From: Haloferax mediterranei ATCC 33500
Lineage (GTDB): Archaea; Halobacteriota; Halobacteria; Halobacteriales; Haloferacaceae
Length of the DNA stretch: 64,000 nucleotides
Reading direction: 5' to 3'
NCBI RefSeq assembly: GCF_000306765.2
Contig: NC_017941.2
Span: forward strand, 1,798,001-1,862,000
Each line of letters starts with the position of its first letter. The stretch's first letter is position 1. The notes under the pieces were generated by a model, which ran no database searches, was not told the DNA's origin, and saw only the letters and a program-made list of their open reading frames with translations. This document shows, one piece after another, positions 26,861-35,453 of the stretch. The position numbers and the translations under genes are program-made.

Positions 26861-28000
26861 TTAGACGCCGAACGTCGCGCGAAGCATGTCGCGGGTACCC
26901 GGCCCGAGACCGACCGCGAGGACGGCGATGAGGAGCAAAATCGCGTAGCGCGGACTGTCTTCGAATATCTGTTCGTCAAACACCCAGACAACCGCCGTCG
27001 CCGCGACGAGTTTCACGAGCAGGAACGGCCACGCGTCGCCCGTGATGGCGAGCACCGATTCCGGCAGCGTGGAGGCCGTGAGGTCGACGACTGCTTTGTT
27101 CACCGGGTGTTTCGGAATGAGGTTGTTGCCCGCTCCGAGGGCGGTCATCCAGTCGAGACCGACGACGTTTGCGACGCCGTCGATTGCGTGTCCCCAGATG
27201 ACTACGAATCCGATTCGACCCGTCCCCTCGTTGACCTCGGGTGCGAAACGTTCGACGAGCCACCACGTCGCGGTGGCGACGACCGTCGCTCCGGCAAGGA
27301 TGACGAGGAGTACCTGCGGATAGAACGTTGCACCTTGTGCGCCGGTGATGCCGGCCCACAGGAGGTAGCCGAGCGTGGTCGCGAGGACGGCTGTCCCGGC
27401 TCCGAGCAGGGGTTTCATGTAGTTATCGACGATGCCCTCTCGCTCGGCGACGACGCTCCCGACGACGGCGACCAGCGTGATTGCGAAGACGGTCACGTAG
27501 ATGACCGGGCTGATGACGAGCGTATTCACCGGGTACGTGATGAGCGCGTCGGCCACGCCGGGTGCGTCGTTTGCGTCTTCGACGACGCGGAACGCGCCGC
27601 CAAAGAACATGAATGGGACGAGAGCGAAGAAGAACCGCGGGTCTTCGCCGATGTCGAGGCGACGCAGGAGGAACACGATCCCCGTGAGGGCGATGATGAG
27701 GGTGACCATATACCCGACTTCGGAGACGAGGGTGTAGCCGGGGTACGCGACTGGTTCAGCCGCAGCGGCACAGGCCGACGCACTGTCGAGGTACTGGGTC
27801 ACGCCGCCCGACCGGGCAGCACAGACGGCCGAGTTCGCGTCGGCCTGGACCGGTCCCCAGAAGTAGTGCCAGATGAAGCCGTCGTAGACGACACGAGGGA
27901 ACGCGAGCGACCCGCCGACGAGTGCGACGAGGAGGGTCACGACGCCGACGCCCCAGAGGCGTTCAGGGTCGAGACCGACTCGCTCTGCTACCGTTGCCAT
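26861..28000 (-). CDS. DUF63 family membrane protein
   Basis: The product is 379 residues from the ATG at 28000 ([17 protein letters not shown]). About ten membrane helices are present, with the DUF63 features [21 protein letters not shown] and [16 protein letters not shown]. The family is archaeal and of unknown function. There is a conserved polar charged pair in the first motif that could bind a lipid headgroup or ion, which is inference only. It stands alone, between the YcaO gene and lrp. Confidence 0.88.
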   Translation of the reverse strand: MATVAERVGLDPERLWGVGVVTLLVALVGGSLAFPRVVYDGFIWHYFWGPVQADANSAVCAARSGGVTQYLDSASACAAAAEPVAYPGYTLVSEVGYMVTLIIALTGIVFLLRRLDIGEDPRFFFALVPFMFFGGAFRVVEDANDAPGVADALITYPVNTLVISPVIYVTVFAITLVAVVGSVVAEREGIVDNYMKPLLGAGTAVLATTLGYLLWAGITGAQGATFYPQVLLVILAGATVVATATWWLVERFAPEVNEGTGRIGFVVIWGHAIDGVANVVGLDWMTALGAGNNLIPKHPVNKAVVDLTASTLPESVLAITGDAWPFLLVKLVAATAVVWVFDEQIFEDSPRYAILLLIAVLAVGLGPGTRDMLRATFGV

Positions 28001-28115
28001 AGCCGAAACCCCGACGGCGGGCCTGTTTAGGGTTCCGGTCTTTCGCATTCAGAGCGCACGCCCCGCCGCCGGAAAGCAGCCGGTTGGTACGGTGCGAGGA
28101 GTGCGTTCCCTTCCG

Positions 28116-28586
28116 TCAGTCCTCGTCTTCGGGTTCTCGAATCGGTAAGACGGGGTCGTCGTACTCGGTGCCGAGAATAACCATCGTCTGCGAGCGGGAG
28201 AACCCTTCGAGTTCCGCGATGTGGTCGAACATGAGTTCACGCAGGGCGTCCGTGTCCTCGGCGTACACCCGGAGCATCACGTCCCACTCGCCGGTCGTCA
28301 GATTGATTTCTTGAACACCTTCGATGTCTCGTAGTTCCTGCAACGCCTCTTTTTCGTGTCCTTGTTTGACCTGAAAGCCGACCAGCGCCGAGGTTCCGAG
28401 TCCAACCTGTCGGGGGTCGATATGGGCGTGGTAACCCTCGATAACGCCGGCATCTTCCATCCGTCCGACTCGGTCGTGGACCGTCGCACTCGACATGTCG
28501 ATTCGGCGGGCAATCTCGCTGAACGGTGTCCGTGCGTCCTCCATCAGGATACGGAGGATTGCCCGGTCCGTCGCGTCGAGTTTCAT
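28116..28586 (-). CDS. Lrp/AsnC family transcriptional regulator
   Basis: The product is 156 residues from ATG 28586. An N-terminal helix-turn-helix (MKLDATDRAILRILMEDART; FSEIARRIDMSSATVHDRVGRMEDAGVI) is followed by a RAM effector domain (about 65-145, with GEWDVMLRVYAEDTDAL). Such regulators sense amino acids and often repress their own gene. An extended in-frame start upstream (28637) is less likely. The acidic C-terminal tail EPEDED is typical of halophiles. Confidence 0.92.
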   Translation of the reverse strand: MKLDATDRAILRILMEDARTPFSEIARRIDMSSATVHDRVGRMEDAGVIEGYHAHIDPRQVGLGTSALVGFQVKQGHEKEALQELRDIEGVQEINLTTGEWDVMLRVYAEDTDALRELMFDHIAELEGFSRSQTMVILGTEYDDPVLPIREPEDED

Positions 28587-28721
28587 ACCCTTCCGTACTG
28601 AGGGGGTTAACTTCGCACTTGCGGATAGAGGCATCAATCACCTATTGATTGACACGACCGACAAACCGGGAACTGAGATGCAGCAGAGACGGGTCCAGAA
28701 TCCAGTATCGTCCAACGCAGG

Positions 28722-29525
28722 TTAGTGGTCTCCGGCTTCGATTTCGCGGGCTGCTTCGAGCACCGCATCGTGGACGTGCCCGTTCGAGGCGACGAGACCG
28801 CGCGAATCGTGTCGCCATTCGTTCCCGTCGAGGTCGGTGACCGTGCCGCCAGCCATCCGGATGAGATGGACCCCAGCAACGGAATCCCACGGGTTCGCCC
28901 GCTTGTTCGTGATGACGCCGTCGAGCGCGCCGTCGGCGACGAACGAGAGTGCGACTTGCATACTCCCGTAGCGACGCATATCGCCGAAGCGCGTGACGAT
29001 AGCGCGGGTCGCGGCCGTGTACTCGTCGCGGGCGTCGTAGTTCCACCAAAACGTCGGACAGACGGTACACGTCTCCGGGTCGTCGCGTGTGCTCACGGAA
29101 ATCTCCTCTCCGTTGCGGTAGGCCGCCCCGTCGTCGGCGGCGTACAGGTCCTCGAACGCGGGGAGTGAGTTCGCGGCGGCGACGGGTTCGCCATCGACCA
29201 CGGTGGCGACTGACGTTGCCCATATCGGAATGTTGCGGACGAAGTTGTTCGTCCCGTCGATGGGGTCGACAATCCACGCCGCGCCGTCGTCTGGAACCGA
29301 CTTCAACTCGTCCGCTTCCTCGCCGACGATAGCGTCGTCCGGGAACGCCCCGCGGATACGCTCGACGACCCGTTGTTGTGCGTCTCTGTCGGCTTGCGTG
29401 ACGACATCCGTTTTTCCGTCCTTCGTCTCGACGGAGATTCCTGTTCGGAAGGCGCGTCGTGCGACTGCACCGCCGTCGCGTGCTGCGCGTTGTGCACGGT
29501 CCGCACGAGCGTCGAGTTCGTTCAT
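28722..29525 (-). CDS. Inositol monophosphatase family protein
   Basis: The product has 267 residues. The metal-binding motifs are present: GEEADE (about 69-74), WIVDPIDGTNNFVRNIP (about 86-102) and, near the C-terminus, WDSVAGVHLIRMAGG. Family members dephosphorylate inositol phosphate, fructose-1,6-bisphosphate or 3'-phosphoadenosine phosphate in a Mg2+-dependent way. In archaea dual IMPase/FBPase activity is common, so either role is possible. Confidence 0.9.
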   Translation of the reverse strand: MNELDARADRAQRAARDGGAVARRAFRTGISVETKDGKTDVVTQADRDAQQRVVERIRGAFPDDAIVGEEADELKSVPDDGAAWIVDPIDGTNNFVRNIPIWATSVATVVDGEPVAAANSLPAFEDLYAADDGAAYRNGEEISVSTRDDPETCTVCPTFWWNYDARDEYTAATRAIVTRFGDMRRYGSMQVALSFVADGALDGVITNKRANPWDSVAGVHLIRMAGGTVTDLDGNEWRHDSRGLVASNGHVHDAVLEAAREIEAGDH

Positions 29526-29619
29526 GACCGTGGCAGAACGGGAAGGGGCCTATATCCACCGACCGAAGGCGAGACACCAGTCCGGTGGCTTATCATGATG
29601 TAGGACTTATTTTCGTGTC

Positions 29620-29889
29620 GTGACAGACGCAGTCGACCTCCCGGTGCGCGTTCGCGATGCGCTCACTGCGGCCTTCGGTGACGCCCGAGAAGCGATCCGG
29701 AGCGGCGACACTGAGACCGCGCGGGAGTGTACCGAGAAAGCGTCCCGTATTCTTCAGCACAAGGTGCCACCCAGTCCCCTCAAAGAGCAACTGAAACACG
29801 GATTGGCGGCCGTCGAGCGGACCGTGGCCGACGAACCACTCGTCGCATCGGAATATCTCCGACTGATGAAGCAGTTGCTCGACGAGTAA
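29620..29889 (+). CDS. Small helical protein of unknown function
   Basis: The product is 89 residues from a GTG at 29620 (MTDAVDLPVRVRDALTAAFG). It is all helical by composition, with charged repeats and no cysteine or enzyme motif. Its codon usage matches its neighbours. It is divergent from the inositol monophosphatase gene. I do not recognise a family. Confidence 0.6.
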   Translation: MTDAVDLPVRVRDALTAAFGDAREAIRSGDTETARECTEKASRILQHKVPPSPLKEQLKHGLAAVERTVADEPLVASEYLRLMKQLLDE

Positions 29890-29961
29890 GTAGGGCAGAG
29901 CGGCGGTCGAGACACGGACAGTCGTCTCAGCGGGTGAATATCGAAAAAACCGAAACCGCAA

Positions 29962-30117
29962 TTAGAACCCGGATGGAAGACGTTTTCCACAACCCTCACG
30001 ACCTTTTTCGGCTTGCGCCGATTTCCCGAACTCCAATTCCTCGTGGTCCGGTACTTGGTCTTCCTGCCACTCACTCGCAGAGTGGTTAACAGGGTTGCTT
30101 CGGTTCTTCTTCGGCAC
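29962..30117 (-). CDS. Possible 51-residue protein
   Basis: A GTG at 30117 opens a 51-residue frame ending TAA at 29962. It begins MPKKNRSNPVNHSASEW and is rich in Glu and Gln in its centre, with one cysteine near the end. GAGGT lies about 5-9 bases before the GTG, in ribosome-binding position. The composition is more halophile-like than in the other frames, but the amino-acid order is not recognised. The call is tentative. Confidence 0.35.
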   Translation of the reverse strand: MPKKNRSNPVNHSASEWQEDQVPDHEELEFGKSAQAEKGREGCGKRLPSGF

Positions 30118-30523
30118 TTTGACCTCGTCTTCCTTTTACGAAAGACTCGGTGTTCATGTCGATTCCATCCCTCCGCATCTTGCGATGCGTACCATCGTCG
30201 ACGTCTTTCACGTCGCCCGACGGATTCGGTTTGGTCATCCAGTGTGTCCTTGCGCCTCCGGCAACTGAATATATGCCCGGTATCTTAATGAACATTTCTG
30301 ATAAACTCTGGTACGTCGGAGTCAGCTGAAATTCTGGCTGGGAGACAGAATCTGTTGTGTGCTTGAATGTCGTACCGAGTCGGGTCCCGTATGCGAGTTT
30401 TCACCAGAAACGTGGTCTGTTGATGATGTTAGATTTGCGAGCGAGTGGTGGGGTAAAATAGTTCGATTGCAGGGATGGATTTGAACACTGTGAGGCCACA
30501 GCCTCGCTTACTCACCCTCACTC

Positions 30524-30576
30524 CGTTCGCGTGAACCTCACTCGCAACGCTTCGCGTTGCTCGCTGGTTCTAATCC
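30524..30576. repeat. tRNA-flank hairpin repeat, copy 1
   Basis: The element contains gttcgcgtgaacctcactcg, a perfect stem GCAACGC/GCGTTGC around TTC, and then tgctcgctggttctaatcc. A close copy lies at 46140-46188 beside tRNA-Glu. The flanking sequence is identical but the hairpin stem sequence differs and still pairs. Confidence 0.65.
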
Positions 30577-30607
30577 TCCGAATGATTCGCACTGTGTCGT
30601 CGTACCC

Positions 30608-30630
30608 ATGCGAGGGGAGGGATTTGAACC
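30608..30630 (-). repeat. Partial copy of the tRNA-Leu 3' end
   Basis: These 23 bases are identical to 30708-30730, the 3' end of tRNA-Leu plus one flanking base, offset by exactly 100 bases. The rest of a tRNA is missing. An inverted copy of the T-arm half (ttcaaatccctcc) follows near 30656-30668. This looks like a relic of integration or of local duplication. Confidence 0.75.
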
Positions 30631-30708
30631 ACGGTCGCAGCAAGCTGCTCCCTGATTCAAATCCCTCCGGACGCATCGCTATCCTCACTGACGTTCGGAA
30701 AAACGCGA

Positions 30709-30792
30709 TGCGAGGGGAGGGATTTGAACCCACGGACCCCTACGGGAGCGGATCTTGAGTCCGCCGCTTTTTCCTGACTTAGCTACCCTCGC
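30709..30792 (-). tRNA. tRNA-Leu(CAA)
   Basis: The gene has 84 bases with no intron. The acceptor stem GCGAGGG/CCCTCGC is perfect, the anticodon stem GCGGA/TCCGC holds the loop CTCAAGA (anticodon CAA), and a long variable arm (CCCGTAGGGG) and discriminator A fit leucine. The T stem has one apparent U-U mismatch (GTGGG/CCCTC). CCA is not encoded. Confidence 0.93.
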
Positions 30793-30837
30793 GCGTATTG
30801 AAGTACGACAGGGGGGCCGCTAAAACGTTGCGAATCG

Positions 30838-31494
30838 TCAGACGAGAACTCCGAACTGCTCGACGACGAGCAGTCCACCGACGATAATACCGATTGTCCC
30901 CGCCACAGCGTGGAGAATTCGCGTGTCGCCGATACTCATCGACTGACCCCACAGGAACGAGACGGTCGCCATCGTCGCCACAGTCAAGAGGCTAAACGCC
31001 CCGAGGAAGGCGACTGCCTGCCCCATTCCCGGTGCGGCAGTAACCATCGCGATGACGAGTGCACCGCTTCCGGCGAATCCGTGCAGGACGCCAATGCCGA
31101 ACGACTCGTCGTGAATGTGGGTGTGTTTCGTCCCGAGTGCGATACCGCCAACGGAGAGGTGTCTGTGTGCTCCCTCGTGGTCGTGACCACGAAGTGTCGG
31201 CACCGAAACTCCTCCAGCCCGGAGGAGCATCCGAACACCGAGGACGACGAGTATCGCACCAACGACGACCTCGAAAAAGTGCGTTACCGACTCGGGGAGA
31301 CTCACGCCGAGTGCGACGAAAAGCAGGCCGACGACGACAATCGGAATCGAGTGACCGACGCCCCAGGAAGCGCCGACGATTCCCGGTCGGTTGTCGTCTT
31401 CGACCATCGTCGCGATGGCGGCGAGGTGGTCGGCCTCCAGCGCGTGCCGAATTCCGATAACCCCACCAGCCACGAGTGCTGATGCGAGTGCCAT
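30838..31494 (-). CDS. NiCoT-type nickel/cobalt transporter-like membrane protein
   Basis: The product is 218 residues from ATG 31494, preceded by GAAGGGGT in ribosome-binding position; an upstream ATG at 31533 is possible. About six helices are present. HALEADH (residues 17-23) is the Hx4DH signature of NiCoT metal transporters, and a histidine-rich loop (HDHEGAHRHLS and KHTHIHDE) between helices 3 and 4 would bind metal. The protein is shorter than classical eight-helix NiCoTs, as in the HupE/UreJ-like groups. A small zinc-finger gene lies just upstream. Confidence 0.8.
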   Translation of the reverse strand: MALASALVAGGVIGIRHALEADHLAAIATMVEDDNRPGIVGASWGVGHSIPIVVVGLLFVALGVSLPESVTHFFEVVVGAILVVLGVRMLLRAGGVSVPTLRGHDHEGAHRHLSVGGIALGTKHTHIHDESFGIGVLHGFAGSGALVIAMVTAAPGMGQAVAFLGAFSLLTVATMATVSFLWGQSMSIGDTRILHAVAGTIGIIVGGLLVVEQFGVLV

Positions 31495-31594
31495 ACCCCT
31501 TCGAAGTCCATTCCATGTAAATACCTCTTGCATTCGGACGCGGAAGCGGTGGTCACACGGGGAGACAGCGACTACGACTTCGCAGGGTCGGGAG

Positions 31595-31786
31595 CTACGT
31601 AGGTGACCACTCACACGACGCACCGGTGGTGAGTTCCTCGTCTTCGATGTACGCCGAGAGACACGCGTAGTTACAGAACCCACCGACTGAAACTCGCTCG
31701 CCGTCGGCGGCCTCCTCGACGAAGACGGGGTCGTGACAAGACACGTCGCTTCCGCAGTACACACACTGGGTCGTTGTTCCAGCCAT
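31595..31786 (-). CDS. Small cysteine-rich zinc-finger protein
   Basis: The product is 63 residues from ATG 31786 (MAGTTTQCVYCGSDVSCHDP). It has cysteine knuckles CVYC near the start and CNYAC in the middle, plus His, which together can hold one or two zinc ions. Such small zinc-finger proteins are numerous in Haloferax. It lies 100 bases upstream of the NiCoT-type transporter on the same strand, which hints at a link to metal handling. Confidence 0.7.
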   Translation of the reverse strand: MAGTTTQCVYCGSDVSCHDPVFVEEAADGERVSVGGFCNYACLSAYIEDEELTTGASCEWSPT

Positions 31787-31829
31787 AGTGGTTGTTAGTA
31801 ACACACCGTAGAAAGTCCCTCGTGTCTAT

Positions 31830-31881
31830 GTTACGCTCGCCGTCAGTAGTGTTCAGTTACGCTCGCCACCAGTCGTGCTCA
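31830..31881. repeat. Two tandem 26-base imperfect repeats
   Basis: Unit 1 (31830-31855) and unit 2 (31856-31881) match at 22 of 26 positions, both starting GTTACGCTCGCC. They lie in the divergent gap between the zinc-finger gene and the DUF309 gene, 49 bases before the DUF309 start. Possible regulator binding sites or a recent small duplication. Confidence 0.55.
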
Positions 31882-31929
31882 GATTCGGCCACCGATGGAG
31901 TTACTGGGTTTCCCGCCGCTGTCACACCT

Positions 31930-32415
31930 ATGGACGAACACACCCGTGACCCGAGCGTCGCCCCACCGCTCGGGAACCCCTCGGGGTGGAACGAGGAGTT
32001 GCGGATGTGGGAACACGCGACGCTTCGCCGAGCAGTCGAACACGGGACCCGCCTGTTCAACTCGGGTGACTTCCACGAGAGCCACGATTGCTTCGAAATC
32101 GAGTGGTACAACTACGGGTCGGGGACCGCAGAAAGCGCCTTCCTCCACGGGATGGTGCAGGTTGCTGCCGGCGCGTACAAACACTTCGACTTCGAGAATG
32201 ACACCGGAATGCGCTCGCTGTTCGAGACGGCCTTGGAGTATATCCACGGCGTCCCTAGCGACTTCTACGGTGTCGACGTCGACGACGTTCGTGTGACTAT
32301 GCGGGCGGCACTGGATGACCCGACGGCCCTCCACGGCTGGCAAATCGAACTTGACGGCCACCGGGCGACCGCGTACCCCGCTGATTATGAGTACGTTGAG
32401 CGGTTGGACCACTAA
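31930..32415 (+). CDS. DUF309 domain protein
   Basis: The product is 161 residues from ATG 31930. [18 protein letters not shown] and [15 protein letters not shown] are the two conserved DUF309 segments, in which paired His, Glu and Trp residues line a helical bundle. The family is widespread and of unknown function. It is followed by the aspartoacylase-family gene after 84 bases. Confidence 0.88.
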   Translation: MDEHTRDPSVAPPLGNPSGWNEELRMWEHATLRRAVEHGTRLFNSGDFHESHDCFEIEWYNYGSGTAESAFLHGMVQVAAGAYKHFDFENDTGMRSLFETALEYIHGVPSDFYGVDVDDVRVTMRAALDDPTALHGWQIELDGHRATAYPADYEYVERLDH

Positions 32416-32499
32416 CAGGGTTTTAGCGACACATCTTCTCGCCGATGCGCTACCACGCGAATCTAAAAGCCCTTTAGCGTCTAGTTCTAGAAACTGGCA

Positions 32500-33351
32500 A
32501 TGCGAATCTACGAACTCGGTGACGGCACCCCGGAAGTGTCAGTTGTCGGGTCGATTCACGGTGACGAACCGTGTGGTGCTCGCGCTATCGAGCGGTTCGT
32601 CGCGGAAGACCCAGACGTTGAACGGCCGGTGAAACTCATCGTCGCCAACGAGGAAGCACTCGAAGCGGATGTGCGCTACCTCGACGAAGACCTCAACCGC
32701 GCGTTTCCGGGCGACCCCCACGCGGAGAATCACGAGCGACGCCTCGCACACGACCTCGGCCGCGAGGTTCGCGGAACGACGGCATTCTCTATCCACTCTA
32801 CGCAGTCCTACGCCGAACCGTTCGCCATCGTCGACACCGTCGACGCCATCGCTCGGTCGATTCTCCCGCGCCTCCCGGTCGACGTGGCCGTCGAGACGAA
32901 CAACTTCGCCGAAGGCCGACTCATCGAACACGCCCACACCATCGAGGTCGAAGCAGGTCTCCAGAAGTCTGACGAGGCCGCGGACAACGCCTACTGGTTG
33001 ATTCGTGCGTTTCTCACGGCGACGAACGTCTTGCCCGCTCCGGCCGTCGCGAGCGACGGGTCCGGTGAGGAGTCCGAACCACAGACCGAAGACGACCGCC
33101 TGAAGCTCGGTATCCCCGAGGAAAACAGCCTCGACGTGTTCCGACTGCTGGAGCGACTTCCGAAACCCGTCGCCGAGGAATACGAAGTCCTCACCACCAA
33201 CTTCACCGCCGTCACCGAAGGAACGACGTTCGCCCGTGCCGACGACGAACGGTTCGTGGCCGACCGCGACTTCTATCCGGTTTTGCTTTCCGCGTACGGC
33301 TACGCCGACATCTTCGGCTACGCTGGCGAGAAAGTCGGGACTCTGCCGTAG
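32500..33351 (+). CDS. Succinylglutamate desuccinylase/aspartoacylase family protein (first copy)
   Basis: The product has 283 residues. GSIHGDEPCGARAIERF (17-33) carries the zinc-binding HxxE motif, and DLNRAFPGDP (63-72) is the substrate-arginine segment. A later IHST supplies the third metal ligand. An acidic low-complexity insert lies at about 185-205. The family removes acyl groups from amino acids by a carboxypeptidase-like mechanism. A second family member is at 50728. Confidence 0.88.
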   Translation: MRIYELGDGTPEVSVVGSIHGDEPCGARAIERFVAEDPDVERPVKLIVANEEALEADVRYLDEDLNRAFPGDPHAENHERRLAHDLGREVRGTTAFSIHSTQSYAEPFAIVDTVDAIARSILPRLPVDVAVETNNFAEGRLIEHAHTIEVEAGLQKSDEAADNAYWLIRAFLTATNVLPAPAVASDGSGEESEPQTEDDRLKLGIPEENSLDVFRLLERLPKPVAEEYEVLTTNFTAVTEGTTFARADDERFVADRDFYPVLLSAYGYADIFGYAGEKVGTLP

Positions 33352-33378
33352 TACTGTCGCAGTAGTTCGTACCCCGTT

Positions 33379-34014
33379 TCAGTCGAGGATGCGAGCGACC
33401 GCTTCGTCGACCGAGTCTACCCGCGCCGGGTCGTCGTCAGGGCCGTCGGTGCCGACGTGGATGGCATCCCACCCGGCCTGTCGTGCACCCACGATATCCT
33501 CGTCGTAGGTGTCGCCGACGTAGACGTAGTCGTCCGCCGGGAGGGACGCTTCGGCAGCATGGAAGATACCTGTGTCCGGCTTTCGGGCTGCGACATCGGG
33601 GTCGTTCGACACGACGACAGCGTCGACAACTGCTTCGAGGTCGTGGCGTTCGAGTTTCGCCCGCTGCATCTCCAGTGTCCCGTTCGTCAGAATCCCAGTT
33701 GGTCTGTCGGACGCAGTGCGAACGAGTGCCTCGTGGGCTGACTCGGGGACGGTCGTCGCCGCGAGTTCGGCCTCAGCGTGCCGGGTTGTGAGCGTCTCGG
33801 GGTCGGCGTCGACATCGAACTCGGAAACGACGGCGCCGAACCCCTCGTAGTAGGGGTCCGTCGAAAGCTGGTCGAACGAATCGAGGAGCACCGAAACGTA
33901 TCGCTCGTAGGCACCATCTGGCGCGTCCGGGACCGCTCGCTCGAAAATACTCTCGAAGTCAGTCGTATACTGGAGGAGCGTCAAATCGAGGTCGAAAAAG
34001 ACCGCGGTCGTCAT
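33379..34014 (-). CDS. HAD family hydrolase
   Basis: The product has 211 residues. Motif I is FFDLDLTLL (nucleophile and acid aspartates), motif II is GILTNGT, and motif III/IV includes KPDTGIFHAA and VGDTYDEDIVGARQAGW. The helical cap after motif I is of the small C1 type, so it is most like phosphoglycolate phosphatase or haloacid dehalogenase. The substrate is unknown. The DLDLT variant of DxDGT is common in haloarchaea. Confidence 0.9.
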   Translation of the reverse strand: MTTAVFFDLDLTLLQYTTDFESIFERAVPDAPDGAYERYVSVLLDSFDQLSTDPYYEGFGAVVSEFDVDADPETLTTRHAEAELAATTVPESAHEALVRTASDRPTGILTNGTLEMQRAKLERHDLEAVVDAVVVSNDPDVAARKPDTGIFHAAEASLPADDYVYVGDTYDEDIVGARQAGWDAIHVGTDGPDDDPARVDSVDEAVARILD

Positions 34015-34094
34015 AGGCTGGATACTGAGAGAAACGATAAAAACGCTACCCGTACGCGATACACACAGGCGCTACTCGTGTCTGACCTCCGTCG

Positions 34095-34544
34095 CTACTC
34101 GTCGGCCGCTTCGAATTCGACGAGCGTCAGGTTTCGGTCGAGGTAACAGTGGTCGTGCGGCGGGTCGCCGATGACGGTGCTGATACGGTATTCCTGGTCG
34201 AACTCAGCACCCTCGGGGACACAGTACTGGTGGCTCGGACACTCGGTGTGCGGGCACGGGCCTTGGAGGCTGGCCTTGCTCCCGGCGTACGCGCCTTTCG
34301 ACGGCACGTTCGCCCGAACCGGAGCGGGTTCGACCTCGACGGCGCGGACACCCTCGTCGTGGACGGCGCAGTCGAGTACCTGCGTATTCTCGCGTACATC
34401 GATGACGCGATAGCGAACGCCCTCGGTGAGATTGAGACACTGCTGGCGGTACGGACATCCCTCACAGGCACTCGATTCACCGCGGTAGACGAATTCGGTA
34501 CCCGGGTCGGCCAGGCGGGCACCGATGAGTGTGATGGAGGTCAT
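34095..34544 (-). CDS. UPF0179 family cysteine-rich protein
   Basis: The product has 149 residues and matches UPF0179 in length and cysteine placement: C27, C30, C36, C59, C97, C102, C108 and C133. The clusters CEGCPYRQQC and CPHTECPSHQYC suggest two metal or iron-sulfur sites. The family is found across archaea with no known role. The DUF5820 gene lies 25 bases upstream on the same strand. Confidence 0.92.
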   Translation of the reverse strand: MTSITLIGARLADPGTEFVYRGESSACEGCPYRQQCLNLTEGVRYRVIDVRENTQVLDCAVHDEGVRAVEVEPAPVRANVPSKGAYAGSKASLQGPCPHTECPSHQYCVPEGAEFDQEYRISTVIGDPPHDHCYLDRNLTLVEFEAADE

Positions 34545-34569
34545 GGTGTCAGATTCATTCGCAGGGCGG

Positions 34570-34950
34570 TTAAGGCTCTCGACCAGTTAACTCGTCGAGT
34601 TTGTCGAAATAGTCCTCACGCGGGATCTGATAGACACCTCGGTAATCTATCTCTCCATCGGCGAACCGCTGTGCGATGTCTTCGGCACCTTCGACAGCCG
34701 CCTCGCGGGAGTCGAACTCCTCGACGACCGCCTCGATTTCGGGTTCGAGGTAAAGCACGGCGTGCCACGTCTCGGTCCGAATCTGTGTCGCACCGGGCCG
34801 CTTCGCTCGCGAACCATTCCACACGAAGATGGTCGGCATGCACTCGGCGGGGAACGAACTCTCGTTGAAGACGTCTGGACGGTACGCGAGGATTCGCCGC
34901 CCCTCGTGCTCGTCATTCCAGAGTGTCCACCCGTCGGGCAAATCGGTCAT
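34570..34950 (-). CDS. DUF5820 family protein
   Basis: The product has 126 residues, opening MTDLPDGWTLWNDEHEG. It is an acidic alpha/beta protein without cysteine-rich or enzyme motifs. I place it in the haloarchaeal DUF5820 family from its start and length. It precedes the UPF0179 gene by 25 bases and is divergent from the prkA operon across a long gap. Confidence 0.75.
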   Translation of the reverse strand: MTDLPDGWTLWNDEHEGRRILAYRPDVFNESSFPAECMPTIFVWNGSRAKRPGATQIRTETWHAVLYLEPEIEAVVEEFDSREAAVEGAEDIAQRFADGEIDYRGVYQIPREDYFDKLDELTGREP

Positions 34951-35453
34951 ACCCCCGCTAGTCCGCCGTACATCCTAAGCCTTCCCGCTTATCTCTGGGG
35001 CGAAGACTCTCAAAGAAAATGGTCGGTGAACGGCGACATGATTCCGTAGCGACTCGATTAACGAGTCCGTCAACGGACTGAATCGCCGATTAAATCGACA
35101 CACCTCGGTCTATGAGAGGGTCAATTTCGATGGTATGTATCTGGATATTTCCTGATTAATGACAATCTCCTGACTTGGAACGGAGAAAGGGTTAAATGCT
35201 AACGTCTCTCATTATAAATCAGTCTCGGTCACCGGGCCGAGCGAGCCGCCACGCATCGCCTGCTAACCCGCCGATTCTGTCGCCAATCGCCGACCTGTTG
35301 TGAGTGCGCAGCGGCGGCGACGTACTGCCCTCCCCGCTCACCGCGACCTGTCGTCGCGTGACGGAAGTGTAGTGTGTCGTCTGCGACCCGTAAATACGGG
35401 CGCGTCGCCCTCGACCGTCTTGGGACGGCTGGTCCGACGAGGCTCCACGAACA
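34951..35453. promoter_or_regulatory. Long control region and leader of the prkA operon
   Basis: This 503-base gap has no gene. It contains two adjacent hairpins (ACTCG/CGAGT, 35052-35066; GTCCGT/ACGGAC, 35065-35078). A TATA box (tataaa, 35213-35218) would give a leader of about 210 bases. In that leader lie CGCGAC/GTCGCG (35340-35356), CCCGTA/TACGGG (around 35388-35401) and CCGTC/GACGG (35415-35428). Confidence 0.55.

Larger units (their letters stand above)
29890..30707. other. Gene-poor region ahead of tRNA-Leu
   Basis: About 820 bases lie between the 89-residue protein and tRNA-Leu. The first part holds one possible small protein (29962-30117, minus). The middle (30120-30460) shows nothing definite. 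The last 240 bases contain decayed copies of the tRNA 3' end and a hairpin repeat shared with the tRNA-Glu locus. Confidence 0.6.

Noticed and set aside
30469..30580. A second tRNA-like gene before tRNA-Leu
   Set aside because: Only T-arm-like pieces (ggatttgaac, ggttctaatcc) are present. No acceptor, D or anticodon stems can be formed, so it is recorded as a repeat.
35300..35453. A protein encoded in the leader of the prkA operon
   Set aside because: The only frame that is open there runs on inside prkA1 in another frame and is rich in Arg, unlike local proteins.
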